64,000 bases of DNA from Lingula anatina (GCF_001039355.2 NW_019775969.1:454480-518479); one strand, 5' to 3'; counted from the stretch's first letter, positions 1-11,666 are shown. Translations and numbers: made by a program. Notes: generated by a model from the sequence alone, not told the origin.

Positions 1-1630
1 GACTTTGGTAACTCAGTGCTCTGTGGACCACTTATATAATGTGGTGGAAATGGTTGAAAAATGGCAAGGTCCAATTTCTCTCTCTGTCTTTGCACCAGGA
101 CAAGATGCAATTTATGCCATCGAGGTTATCCTCTTGCTGAGATATTGTGTGACACTTGTGGCACAGTATGTAACTTTTCATTTAGTCAGGCCAATATCAG
201 CACAGGAAACCAACTTGCCATTGAGTGTTAACCTGACTATAAATATGCCGAACAAACATGTATGTGATAATATAGAATTATCTCTAAAAAAAATCCTTAG
301 ATTCGATAGAACTAATTATGACACTAAAGACATCCCTTACCCAAATAATTTGCTCAGAAATGTGGCGCTGAGGAATTCTGTCACAGGCTATGTACTGGTA
401 ATAGACATAGATTTACGAACCAGTGATAATTTATTCGAGGACTTCCGAGACTTCATAGCTACTAATAGGATAATTGTTGAAGATCCAAAAACCTTGGAAA
501 CCATGCTCTATGTGGTGCCTGCATTTGAAGTGGAAAGCAATCAAACCATTCCAAGCATCAAATCACAGCTGGTCAACCTATGGGACAAAGGGATCGTGAG
601 GCCCTTTTATGAGGAGGTGTGTCCTCGGTGCCATAAGTACACCCAGTACCATGCCTGGAAAATATTACAGAAATCTTCCAAGTTAGAGATGAGCTTCCAA
701 GTTGAGTGGCGTGACCCCTGGGAGCCTTTTGTAATTGCACCTAAAACCATTCCATATTATGATGAGAGGTTCAAGCAGTATGGTTTTAACAGAATAAGTC
801 AGGTAATATGGGATTTTCATTAATGTAAGGTAAAGAACACTAAAATAAGAAAGTGGCCTAGATTGGGCACGTAATAAGTTTTTTATTTCTGGCATTTGCC
901 TCGCCATTTGTATGCATGTGCTGTGTGGAAGGATGGCAGAGACAAAAATGCATTTTAAATCCATTCAGCACAGTTGTTATATTGATTCTGAAGTTTCGTG
1001 AATTTTGATTAGACTGATATATGTTCATTAAGTTTAAGGAGTTGAATTATTTAATGCTATGCAACCATTCATTTTCTCTTGTAAAATACCAAGTATTTGA
1101 GGGAATTTGTTTTAGGTGGTCTAATTTTTGGTTACTCTTCTAAATGGCATGTTTACTTTAGTAACAATCACTATCTATTCAGTGCATTGTACCTTTTTTC
1201 CAGTTATGATTCCAAACCTTGTAGTCTTTTAGATCTGAAAGCTTGCTAAGTTAACAATAAAAATTTAATGATTTAAAAAATTTAATTCAGTGCTTTAACA
1301 TTTTTTCTTTCAAACCTCTTTATGGAATTGAGATATCTTCACAACTTTCATTTTCTGGCACAACAACCACATTTGATTTGCTAATATACCTTATACTCAT
1401 CAAGTGTAATGAATAAAACTTTTTTTATTTTCCAGGCATGCGAGCTGCATATAGCTGGTTACTCATTCAATGTCCTGAACAATGCCTTTGTTGTTCACAA
1501 AGGATTCAAAACAACAGATGTATTCCACAAAACTAAACAAGAAGATATGAAAAAGAATAAACTGTTATTCCGTCAGTTCAAAGAAGATATGAAAACAAAA
1601 TACCGTGACTCACCAAGGAAGTGTCACTGA
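1..1630 (+). CDS. B4GAT1: Beta-1,4-glucuronyltransferase 1 (partial, 5' end outside window)
   Basis: Golgi type II glycosyltransferase of family GT49. In animals it adds glucuronic acid to xylose and so primes the LARGE-built matriglycan on alpha-dystroglycan. Two exons are visible: 1-802, open to the left edge, and 1436-1630, ending in TGA. They join in phase 0 across a 633-bp intron (donor CAG|GTAATA, acceptor TTTTCCAG). About 331 residues are present of the roughly 415 usual in vertebrates, so the N-terminal cytoplasmic tail and membrane anchor lie upstream. The metal-binding DxD motif is seen as VIDIDL at about 398-415, preceded by PYPNNLLRNVALR. Other family blocks are VPAFEV, CPRCHKYTQYHAW, WRDPWEPFV, the YGFNRISQ|ACELHIAGYSF junction, FVVHKGFK, and a C-terminus ending SPRKCH. 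It converges on PAF1. Nothing looks broken. Identity is strong; the only alternative is another GT49 paralogue. Confidence 0.93.
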
Positions 1631-2405
1631 TAGTTTCTTTAACACATTTTTGTTTTAAAAAAATGAGCGAATAATTAATAGTAGTGAACAAATAAGTTTT
1701 ATTTTAAAAAGACTGATTGTAGGATAGTGGAGTAATGAAACATTTTACTTGTATATACAGACTATCACTTCAAATGCTGTCAAATATTCTCACTTGGTGT
1801 CTTTTTTAAGACCAACATTTTACACTTATTATTAGCCTGGTGAATGGTTGCAAAATTCCTTGCATTTCTACAATTGAAATGATTTTAGGATTGGTGGTAA
1901 TTTTATTTCTAAAAAGAGATGTAACATGTCTTGCAGTTGTTTTGTCAAGTTAGTACAGAAATCCGTGGGTCCTTTTAGCTGTGTTCCCAATTTTATGTGC
2001 AATAATTTTATTGAGTAATCATTTTGTTGACTACAAAGTGGTGTAGTGGGTCTCTTTAGTCAGTTCATTGTAGTTTTTAAGTACTACCTGAACTTGCAGC
2101 TATCTATCTTAATATGTCTTTCATAACCAACATTTTATTTTTGAAATCCAACTTAATTCTATTTAGAAATGAATTTATAAAGGTTTTAATAAATTCATAT
2201 TTTCTGTTGGTTTCTCAAATAGCACAAATAGTTTCTCTAGCATTGGAAAAAATATATTTCAATCTAAAATGCTACTTGGAGGTCTTGATAAATCAGAAAG
2301 ATAAAATGCTTGAATTTTTTTAGGTTAATTATTAGATTGGCACTATTTTATGTTTTTTTCTCTTGAAGAGACTTCAATCTTTTAATCAACCATCTTCAAA
2401 ATTAC

Positions 2406-2457
2406 AATAAAGGCACAATGCCTCCTTATGGCCATTAATGTTTATTAATACAATAAA
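2406..2457 (+). terminator. Polyadenylation signals for B4GAT1
   Basis: Two AATAAA hexamers, at 2406-2411 and 2452-2457, lie about 780-830 nt past the B4GAT1 stop. They are the last plus-strand candidates before the PAF1 3' end. The assignment is by motif and position only. Confidence 0.5.
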
Positions 2458-2587
2458 GGTATTTTATATAACCCAAACAAGACCCCACTTCATTTTATTT
2501 TGGACAGTAAATGAGTGATGTGTGACTTTCTATTTCAAGAGTTGAAAACAAAATGAGGAACACATGCTAAAGTACAAATATAAAATA

Positions 2588-2593
2588 TTTATT
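2588..2593 (-). terminator. Polyadenylation signal for PAF1
   Basis: TTTATT on the plus strand reads AATAAA on the minus strand, about 180 nt after the PAF1 stop codon. That spacing suits a short 3' UTR. Confidence 0.55.
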
Positions 2594-2773
2594 GAATGTG
2601 AATTTTAAGTTGGGGGAGAGGGAACAACAGCCCTTATGCAAAAAGTTCTGCAAAGGAGAGAACTTAATTGTCATTTTTTCCCAAATTGTAAAAGTCACCT
2701 GTCATACTCAATTGTGAAGTCTTATTTTCTTTATCTATAAATAAGATTTCAATTGTTCAGTGAAAAGCAGACC

Positions 2774-3765
2774 TCAATCACTGTCACTCCCACTGCCAAA
2801 TATCTCCTCTTCATCTTTCTTCCCTGCCTCGCTCTCTGCCTCACTTTCACTCCCACTGCCAGCATCACTTCCACTTCCCTTTCCACTTCCTTCATGATCA
2901 CTCCCACTACTGCTGCTGCTACTACTGCTGCCACTACGACTGCGAGTGCCCCCAGATTTCTCACTACGCTTCTCCTCCTCATCCTCACTCTTCTCTCCTC
3001 CACTCTCCTCCTTGGTGTTTTCCACATCACTGCCTTCTTTCCTTTCCCCAACTTGATCTGAAACAACCAAGGAGAAACTTGGAATCATGTACAAGTTGAA
3101 GCGTGTCCACAATGACTGGCACAATACTAACATACAAGCAGGCTTGCAACCAGCAATTTCAAAGTAGGTGTTTTCTGGCAACAGGGCAGTTTTTTTCCAG
3201 CCCCCCCAAAACCATCTGCCTAGTACAAGCATGTACATATTATGGAGTGTGAACATATTATGCATTGTAAATAATTTTTCACAGCACAAATAGTTACATT
3301 TAAAAATGATTCCCTTTCTACTGAACTTGAAGTTGAAAATCATATTACCTGGCCTGAACTCAAACTGCTCCAACTCTTCCTCCTCACCTGGTGGCTCCAG
3401 CATGGTCAGCCTGGCCTCCTGGGAACAGAGATGCAACAGCATGTACTCTACATAAACTAGTTATTCCTGTGATTGTGCTCAAGTTTTCCTGCTGTCATAC
3501 CTAACACAATCAGCTGAATATATAAACTTTTTCTTTGAGTGAGATCTTCTTCAGTCATTAAGGAATAGGCCAATAAAATGTGGCACACATGGATCATGCC
3601 TTACCTGTGCTGCCAACTCTTGCTCATTGATTGGCCTGTGTTTAACAATCAGCCTGGACTTATTTGTTGGTGCTGGGCCTTCTGTCAATTTACGTCTTTT
3701 GCTGAGACGCACTCTAAAAATGAATAAATTAATAATGAATACCCATTATCGAGAAAAAATCTTTA

Positions 3766-3823
<58 letters not shown>

Positions 3824-6800
3824 GGGGTAGCGCTAGCAATTTTTTTCTCTTAGCCAAATCACCACTTTTATGTCAATTTGTTATCAAAATGGTCATAATT
3901 TGACTAAAACAAGTCAAATCAAGCCCCTTTTCTTTAGCCAATTTAAGCATGTTTTAGCACTTGGCTAAATTGGCGAGTGTTAGCGCTACCCCAGCGTGTA
4001 TATATAAGAAAATTCTATGTGCAGATGTCACTTGCATTTTCAGTATGTAAAATATAAATGTAAAGAATCTTTTAAATGATATGTGACAACACATGAACAT
4101 TAAATTTTTGTCAGAAATACAAATTGATTATTAATTTTATTAAAAAAGCAACTTCCTTAATCAAACAATCATTCATTAGCTGACCTTGTTTCAAGTTCAT
4201 TGTAGTAAACTCCATCTTCTTTGAAGACAAAAAAGTATGTTTCTTCATATCCCTTGGATGCTTTATTTTTCACATTCCAGTTGTACTCCCTAGCTAGAAC
4301 ATAGTCATACCTGAAAGAGTATTTACATTTATGTGTCAAAACTTGAATGGTCTCGAATTCAAAGAAGTACAAAAACTAGAGAGCAAAATAAAAATAGAAA
4401 AGAAAATCAAGAACAGATAAATGAAACTCAAGAATCAAATTTGTTATTTTTTAAAGCAATGAAAACTTCTTTGAACTTGAAACTTATAAAAGAAACATTT
4501 GCATATATATACTGACTCTTCTTCTGGTGTGTACTCCACATTTTCCTCAGCATCACGCTTTCTCTTACTCAGGGTTTCCTCTGTAGGTAGAAAGTAAGCC
4601 ACAAACTGGTCCCCAGACTCATCCACCATACCCCTGGTTAAAAATACAGGTATGAATATAAACAAAACATAAACAAAACAAGCAATCACTTGTCACAATC
4701 ACGTCAAATCGCATGAGAAAAGCAGCATGAACAAATTAAGAAGCCAAAGCAGTGGGACTGACTGCATACTTGCCATAATAATATTGAAGATCAAAAATCT
4801 GTTTTGAGTTTAACTATTGTCCAATACCATACCCCTGGTTAAAGATACAGGTATGAATATAAACAAACAAAACAAGCAATCACTTGTCACAATTATGTCA
4901 CATCGCGTGAGAAAAGCAGCATGAACAAATTGAGAAGCCAAAGCAGTGGGACTGACTGCATACTTGCCATATAACAATATTGAACACCAAAATTCTGTTT
5001 TGAGTTTAACTGTTGTCAAATAAATTTTTTGGCTGGAAAGTACACTACTGTGCCAAGAAATGGTGTTTCAGTGTACCAGAGTGATAGATATGCCACTTAC
5101 CTGATCATTGCCTGTGCCATCTCCTCTGTCACAGCTGGTAGAGCTTTTACCTTTGGTGCAGGGTCTGTGTCAAATATAACTTGGGCACATGGGAATTTCC
5201 ACATCTGTTATAAGAAAAAGGGCCAAAACCAATAAAAAATTAATTGTTGTAGTTCAAATCCTTTGATTAAATGCAGGATTAAACTTTTCAAATTCAGTTT
5301 TCTTGGCTGCTAAATTCAGGTAATATAACTGATGAAAGAGTTCCACCTTTGTAATTGACTTTAAAAAAACACTTAGACCTCACATCGTCAGTAATGCTTT
5401 TGACGCCTGAATATAGTTAACAGGAATCTTTTCTAACACTGCCAAATTAAACTACAGCAGAATTATTCAACAGCCTAATATTGAATTCAGAATATATACT
5501 TACTTCAAAGTCAGGGAATAAAGGCACTTCTTCGATTGATAAAACACCTGGTTTACTGTAATGCTTTGTTATCTAAAAAAATAAAAAGAAAGTACACACT
5601 TATGACTAATACTTCAGATTTTCCTGATGAAAAAATGCAACCAAGTCACAGTCAGCTTACATTCACTTTTTTTCCAAATTGGAGTATCACTAATAAATAA
5701 CAACTAGACAGCAAAGCTGACAAATATACAGACACCATACAGGAAACAAGGCAGCAAAGCTGACAAATGTTCAGACACTCAGACACAGAAAAGTGTGCAC
5801 CAAATAATGTTCTGGACAATTTTGATGCACTATTACATAATGCTTTAAAACAGCATAATCACTCTTACCCTCTTATATTATGTACTACAGGTAACATGGA
5901 CAATGAAAAACTAGTTCAGTGTCTGTATATAAAAATGATACAGTGAAGGGCACTGGCTGTTTTTTCATTCAACTTATCAATAATTTGTCCTTACCTCTGT
6001 TTTGTTATCCTCAAAAGTCTTTTCAATAGCATTAATTTGACTTTCTCTATCTCTGTACAGGTCTTCTTCCTTAAGCAATTTCTTTATGTTATACCCAACT
6101 CTGTAAAAGAAGATAAATAAAGGTAGCCAATGAGACTGCAAAATAACAATCAAGCTGATTAATTCATTGTAAAATTAATGACTAAGGCCCAGATAATTAA
6201 CATCCTCCTTCTGTGATACTGAGCAACCACAATTAATAGACATAATTGATTTTCCTCATTTTAAAAAGATAAAGGACTTAAATCACTCATTTGTCCATGT
6301 AATAAAAAGTGTGTTACCTCATTTCTGGTCTATCTGCATTAGGTGTGAATCTGTTATACTCTGTAGAAATATATTCTGTTTTCCTGAGCCATGACACTGT
6401 TTTATTATGGTGTCTTGACCTGAAATGTGAAATGCATACATAATACAGTTTTCTTGGGCTCTATGACACAATTTTCTAAGACTCAAAATAAAAATGACAG
6501 ACATTTATTATCTACAAATATTTACAAAATGCTGTGAAGAGAAATGGATACTATTCACAAGTTTAAGTTATATTTCAAGCAAATTTCAAGGCTGGCTTTC
6601 AACTCTAGGCATTCAGTAAGCATATTTGTACGGCATCACATGGCTTCTCATTATATTTTCTATGCTCATATACCTTTAACATTGCAAGACTGGCCAATAG
6701 CTACAATGTTGTATAATGGCAATAATGGATGAGCAAGATCAATACATGTGCAATTTGTGGCACTGTGCTTGGGTAGAGTTTTACCTTTTAGAATCAGACT

Positions 6801-8052
6801 GTGATGATAGTTCCTCTTCCAGCAGCCTTTCATCTTCACTGTCAAGACGCTCTGCAAAAAGAGAGAGAAAAAGTCTCCATAACCAGTGAATGACACCAAT
6901 TAATCAAAACCCAACATTCAAAAGTCATTACCAACATAAATAAAAACCATGTATATGTCTGTACTGATGCAAGTACGTAATAAACATGTGCTGACGTGTC
7001 CATATTCCCCAATGCTGTGACTCTGAGAGATATTTCTTACCTAAAGGGTCAACCTTGTATATATCTGTATTTATGAGATCTGTGGACACACCAAGGTCTG
7101 TCTCTGTGAGTAATTCAGATTTGGTATTCCTTTCAAGGGAGGTTGGGTTGTAGGAAACAAACCTGGATAAAACACAATATACATTTTGATGATTTGCATA
7201 CCTCGTAATGCAACTTAATTTGGCTGATAGACTTTTTTCTGCTGCCTCATGGGGTTATATATATTATTTCACTGATATTTATTTAGAAAAATATACTGTT
7301 AAGGTTAAAAACAATATCATCAAAATAAAATATTCACTGTCTCAGTAAACAAACATGTTTACTTGACTCTAAGAACCAGTAAGGTCTGGCACTTTCATAC
7401 TAGCTAATGATAAACAAAGGATTCTTCTTACGGGTTCAACTAAGTACAGAAGAAAAGAATAAGTGTGGTAGAGCATTATATGTCAGGACATGACATCACA
7501 ATAAATGTCTTCTGAGCTTCATCAGAGTCTGTACGGCCGTATCCATATATTAAAAGGCTGCCCTTTTTAGCTCTCTTTCATTCTTTTTCTCTTCATGTTA
7601 AGTGGAGTGGGTAAAGGTGGAGATTACCTGTTTTGTTCAAATGGATATGTGATAAACTTCGGATCAAATGGCAGGTCTGGAAGTACATTGTTGTATTTCA
7701 CACGGCATATCAGATCAGATCTAAAAGAAAAAAATAAGTCAGATTTGTCAGGATTCTATCTCATAATACTCACACTAGTAAAGACATCGACGGTCCGCAG
7801 CGGTCCAGTTAACAGCCATCAAATCTTCACATCTAATAAATAATGCCGAGATAAATCTACTTCGAGAAGTGGTCATATGTTACAAAAAACAAAGTTATTA
7901 GTAAATGAAATATGCGTTCACTCAGACTCCGTGGTCAAGGCATTATTTAATATTAGTGCGGATGGGTCATTTTCAGATGCTTACCTTCTTTCCCCGGTTC
8001 GTGTCTTTCGACCTTTATCGTCTCTTTTCCCAGACTGTATTGTTGGCGGCAT
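2774..8052 (-). CDS. PAF1: RNA polymerase II-associated factor 1 (PAF1 complex core subunit)
   Basis: Nuclear scaffold subunit of the Paf1 elongation complex (PAF1, CTR9, LEO1, CDC73), which supports Pol II elongation and co-transcriptional histone modification. Exons in transcription order: 8052-7985, 7720-7628, 7162-7041, 6851-6785, 6419-6318, 6100-5995, 5572-5504, 5204-5101, 4633-4517, 4310-4185, 3713-3605, 3418-3349, 3057-2774. They total 1437 nt (478 codons plus TGA) with every junction in phase. Start [10 protein letters not shown] resembles other PAF1 starts. Conserved blocks include [82 protein letters not shown] and [19 protein letters not shown]. The C-terminus is the usual acidic Ser/Glu tail with an eight-serine run and ends [11 protein letters not shown]. 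Vertebrate PAF1 is slightly longer (about 530), mostly in this tail. An intron duplication copies the start of exon 9 (see findings). Confidence 0.97.
3768..3821. repeat. (TA)n microsatellite in PAF1 intron
   Basis: About 54 bp of uninterrupted TA dinucleotides lie between PAF1 exons 11 and 10, directly against the end of a MITE. The element may have inserted into the TA tract, or the tract may have grown from its TA target site. Confidence 0.95.
3822..3994. mobile_element. MITE with CTGGGGTAGCGCTA terminal inverted repeats
   Basis: The left end reads CTGGGGTAGCGCTAGC; the right end, reverse-complemented, reads CTGGGGTAGCGCTAAC, so 15 of 16 bases match. Inside, TTAGCCAAAT-type segments are also inverted. 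It is about 173 bp, AT-rich and non-coding, and lies in a PAF1 intron with TA-rich flanks. This fits a non-autonomous DNA transposon; the superfamily is not assignable by eye. Confidence 0.75.
4625..5021. repeat. ~200-bp tandem duplication spanning a PAF1 3' splice site
   Basis: Positions 4625-4822 and 4826-5021 are about 90% identical direct copies, each beginning ACCATACCCCTGGTTAAA on the plus strand. On the minus strand each copy ends with a polypyrimidine tract, an AACCAG acceptor and the first bases of PAF1 exon 9 (GGGTATGGT). Only the 4625 copy continues into the real exon. The other runs into a TAA after a few codons. Confidence 0.92.
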
Positions 8053-8333
8053 GCTTACAACCAAGGATCTCTCTGGGTGTTCACAAAATTAAAACTGCGG
8101 CTTTACACACGCTGGTACAAACAAATATGGCCACTAAGTCACGTGACTTTTTGGGGATTCCGCGAAAACTCAAATTGTTAGAGTCTTTTTATGCATCATT
8201 GACCGACAAAGTTAACTGGAGCTGTAATTACTTACAGCCTGTGAATTTTGTTGAAGAATCGCTGAAATGAAAGCTAAACTCAGTCACTCTTCAGTCACGT
8301 GGTATGAGGGGGGAATCCCGTCAGAGCTCAAAA
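8053..8333. promoter_or_regulatory. Shared bidirectional promoter of PAF1 and MED29
   Basis: 281 bp separate the two ATG codons, which face away from each other. Palindromic GTCACGTGAC surrounds an E-box at 8140-8145, and a second CACGTG lies at 8296-8301. Sequences like the YY1 core occur at the MED29 start (CAAAAATGGCAGC, 8329-8341) and near 8124-8132 (AAATATGGCC). No TATA box is seen. This is the usual layout of a TATA-less housekeeping promoter. Which factors bind is inference. Confidence 0.75.
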
Positions 8334-10317
8334 ATGGCAGCGCCCGGTGTCCAACAACAACAAGGTGCTGGTGCTAATGTTTCACAGGGCCCCACACCTG
8401 GGGTTGGAGGTGGAGGAGCTGATGTCGACCCCATTACAAAGTTCCGTATGCTTGTCCCGCTTTTGAAAGATTCCCTGGCGGTGAGAATCCATTTGAATTT
8501 TAATAACTGATGTAAATTGTTGTGTAGCGATTTGGGGTGAGTGCAGAAAAATCACCAGCCAGAACAGGAATCGAACCCGGGACCCCTCGCTTACAGGGCG
8601 AGTGCTCTTACCTACTGAGCTACCCGGCCGGTTCTACCTGCCCCTGGCACTACAGTTACTATACGGCTAAGGCTCATTAATAAGTAATCCAGGTTATATA
8701 TTCAACGCTTGTCACTTTGTAAGATTATTTAAAACATTTATTGGAAATGTACAACCAGTCAACACAAAATTTATTTTATTTTCATTGTATTTTATATTAT
8801 CACTGTCTTATTTTAATATAATTTTAAAATTTTAATGTATTTTGGCAATGTTATTACTATATTAATTCACTTCTGACATTGTTAATTGTATGTTTTCTCT
8901 CAATAAATGTTGTTATAACTATTAAAGCCTGAGACTCTGGTTCCAGACTGTGATGAGGGTTGGTGCTCAAATCCTGCAGCATGATGCTCAAGTAGACAAT
9001 TGCTTGTGAGTTATTTACTTGCTTCTTCAGGTCACAGTTATTTCTCCAATACATCACCATTCAGCAATGGTCAGGTTCATTGATACAATTAAATGTTTAT
9101 ATTACAAGAGTGTTAAGTTATATTTTAATCCCTTCTAGGAAATGCTTATACATTACCTGTCTTAACAATTATTGAAATATTTACAGGCTTTTCTTGGAGA
9201 GAGCATATGACATACATAAAATGTGATCAATATTGGGTTTTGGCAACACATCAATATTATTATTATCGTTTAATATTTGGAAAATAATTTTGTTGTTGTA
9301 AGAAACAGGGGTTGGCAGAGTTCCTCCTCTCCTTCCCTCAACTCCCCCTCGTCTTCTCCCCCTCCTTGCCAACACTCCCTTACCCTCTTCATACCAACAC
9401 CTTTTGTCTCTCCACCATCAACCTTGTAACAGTGTTTAAAAATGTGGTGAATTAGGTCTGGATACTGGTTTGTTTGATATGCTGGTGTTTTGTTTATTAT
9501 ATAGATTTGCAGTATTTGACTTCTTCATTTTCTTCAAAAATTAAACCAGCATTATTTATTGAAGGAAATCTGCTGATGGTCCAGTTCAGAGGTTTGATAA
9601 GTGTTTGGAGGAGTTCCATGCCATTTGTGACCAAATGGAGCTGAATCTGGTAAAAAAAATTTTTTATAATCGGAAATGAAATATTAAAGCACTAAGTATA
9701 GGTGTGTTTATATGCTGTAAGAGTGCTACTACATGTAAAGATCATGTTTTTATTCTGAACTAATTTATGAAAGGGCAGTGGTTTCCTTAATTACATTTCT
9801 TGTTTTTGAATGGGTTGGTGTCCATGTTAGTGAAGTACAGCACTGAAATTACTCCAAATGATATACCTTTGCCTTTAAGTTTTGTGTAATTTTAATTTAA
9901 AGTAATTAAAGCATTCATTTCAGTACAAGCACATATCAGAATGACTATGACCAACCCAATGAAATATATCTTAAAAGAAAGTAACAATAAAAACAACAAT
10001 TATAAGTTACATCAATACTTATAATAATAAGGTTGGTTGGGCTTGGATATTGGAATATGAAATTGAATATGTTAATTGTTCTTTCTTCCCAATGTATATT
10101 GTAGAAGCTAGCCCAGGACTGTATAGGGGTTTCAGCTGACAGTCTGAAGAACTGCCCAGTGCCCATCCAGACAGGTATTGCTGTGGACCCCGGGGAGCAG
10201 CAGAGACAGACATACAGCATGTTCCTTATTATGGTCAAACATCAAATTACATGTGCCAAGGAAATCCACGATGCTTTGTTAGAATGTGCCCGAGATATCA
10301 GTAAAAAGCCAGTGTGA
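8334..10317 (+). CDS. MED29: Mediator complex subunit 29 (intersex homologue)
   Basis: Tail-module subunit of Mediator, which bridges DNA-bound activators and RNA polymerase II in the nucleus. Exons 8334-8480, 8947-9005, 9565-9649 and 10105-10317 total 504 nt (167 codons plus TGA), all in phase with GT-AG borders. Family features: a low-complexity Gln/Gly N-terminus (QQQQGAGANV, GVGGGGADVD), then DPITKFRMLVPLLKDSL, RVGAQILQHDAQVDN, KSADGPVQRFDKCLEEFHAI, CDQMELNLKLAQDC, and the C-terminal helix region MVKHQITCAKEIHDALLECA. Human MED29 is about 200 residues; most of the difference is in the N-terminal low-complexity part. It is divergent from PAF1. A tRNA-like sequence lies in intron 1. An upstream ATG at 8304 is in frame, but the 8334 start matches the family (MAAPG) and sits in a good initiation context. 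Confidence 0.95.
8556..8629 (-). tRNA. tRNA-Thr(UGU)-like sequence, gene or tRNA-derived SINE head
   Basis: On the minus strand a full cloverleaf can be drawn. It has a seven-pair acceptor stem with three G-U wobbles, a D arm GCTC/GAGC containing TAGCTCAGTAGGTAAGAGC (A box), an anticodon stem CTCGC/GCGAG with loop CCTGTAA (anticodon TGT), and a T arm GGGTTCGATTCC (B box) with one mismatch. No intron is present. Position 33 is C where nearly all tRNAs have U, and no clear Pol III T-run follows closely. Together with its intronic site, this favours a tRNA-derived SINE or pseudogene over a functional tRNA. Confidence 0.55.
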
Positions 10318-10713
10318 ATAACTACCAGCAGTTCAAAAGAAAGGACTAGTTTGCTGTTACAAGTACAGTGTTATGTCATGGGGCATATACAAAAAGAATG
10401 TTACTGAACATTCTGTATAAGTCAGAGGAATTGGATGTCATTGCCTGAAATGACAGATGGGCTTTATTGGTCTTACCTTAACAATTAAGTCATTAGTCAT
10501 TTAGATTAATTAAGAATCAGTCTTAAGTCAATCAGCTTGTGGCTAGGGCAAAAGTTCTTTCTTTCTACTGGCCCAGGGGGGGGTTGAATAGAGAACAGAA
10601 CTCCTCCCTGTCATCTGCCATTAGCATAGATACTGGGTCTGGCAGCAACTTCCACCAAGGATGCTACACCTCTCCTACTTCCTGTGGCAGTGGCATGACT
10701 GCACATGGCTCTT

Positions 10714-10958
10714 AGGGACCATTCCCACAGATATTTGGATCGATCTATCTGCCTGGGGAGTCTAACTAAATTTTCTATCAATTTAACCGGCTAATATGTC
10801 TGTCACGCCTAGTAAAACTGTTAGGGGATAATTATCTTTACCCCCTAGCTGTTTCGGTAGGCATGACAGACATTTAAGCCGGTTAGTTGATAACAATTTA
10901 GTGAGACTCCCCAGGGAGTTAGACCAATCCAGATGGATCGATCTAGGGATGGGAACCC
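10714..10958. mobile_element. Palindromic MITE, family A copy 1
   Basis: Two arms of about 115-120 bp are inverted along almost the whole element. The left arm runs GGGACCATTCCCACAG, GGATCGATCTATCTG, CCTGGGGAGTCTAACTAAAT, ACCGGCTAATATGTCTGTCA. The reverse-complemented right arm repeats these blocks with scattered differences. CTTA occurs on both sides. A second copy is at 38341-38572. No coding capacity is seen. Confidence 0.8.
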
Positions 10959-11666
10959 AGTCTTACATTGCTCTGTCCAACTCTGGTGATTGGACCTCCT
11001 CACAAGTTTTCCTCTGGCCTCTGTTAACTGGTGAAGGTTGACCAGATCTTTGTGCAGACATATTAACTTCCTGGATGGCACATACAGTATGATATTTCTA
11101 TGCATAGCCACCTCCTCCACCTGAAATATTGGGTGGAACAGCTGGACAGGTCTGACTGGCTCCTGCTCTGATAAAATATCAAAATCCAGTCGCCACCCAG
11201 CTACCTTTTTTTCACAACCTTCCATTACTTCTTTCCCTATGTCCATCTTTCCTCCAGCATCACCTCATATGACCTCTTCTTGGTATTTTTATCTCCACCG
11301 TGAACAGTATTCCAGGGAGTCATGGTCAGTGATTATAAATTTGTGGTGTTCAATATAGACATAGTAAAACAGTCTTTAATGTAACACTAGACTTGATTTA
11401 TCCCAGGTTTTGTTGGGCCCTGCATGTCCTGCTCTTACATGGTACTGTGTAATGAAATATATGCTGCACCTATACTGACAAACTTCACTGGAGATTTTGA
11501 CAAAACAAAGCATGTTTTTGGAACTGATTTGTTGTAGTATACCCTTTTTTTTGCTGTTGTTGCACTAGTAATTGTAATAGCCACATGCGCTTTTATTTGT
11601 GACCATGATAAACTTGCAAGGGACCGAGTGCCTCCTTAGTTTTAGCTCAACTCTTATTGAAAACAG

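Larger units (their letters stand above)
1631..2773. other. Convergent 3' UTRs of B4GAT1 and PAF1
   Basis: No coding sequence is supported here. The stretch is AT-rich and lies between the two stop codons. Plus-strand AATAAA signals at about 2406 and 2452 and a minus-strand AATAAA at 2588-2593 suggest that the two transcripts end roughly 100-150 bp apart, tail to tail, with little or no overlap. Confidence 0.6.

Noticed and set aside
2753-3061. Plus-strand Thr/Ser-rich open frame
   Set aside because: It is the antisense of the Ser/Glu-rich last exon of PAF1. The minus strand has clear homology, splice sites and a stop.
3058-3442. Continuous minus-strand frame joining the last two PAF1 exons
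   Set aside because: Homology stops at the splice sites; the joining segment is an intron that happens to be open.
10845-11246. 133-residue minus-strand open frame
   Set aside because: Its 3' part is inside a MITE arm and the rest has no recognisable similarity.
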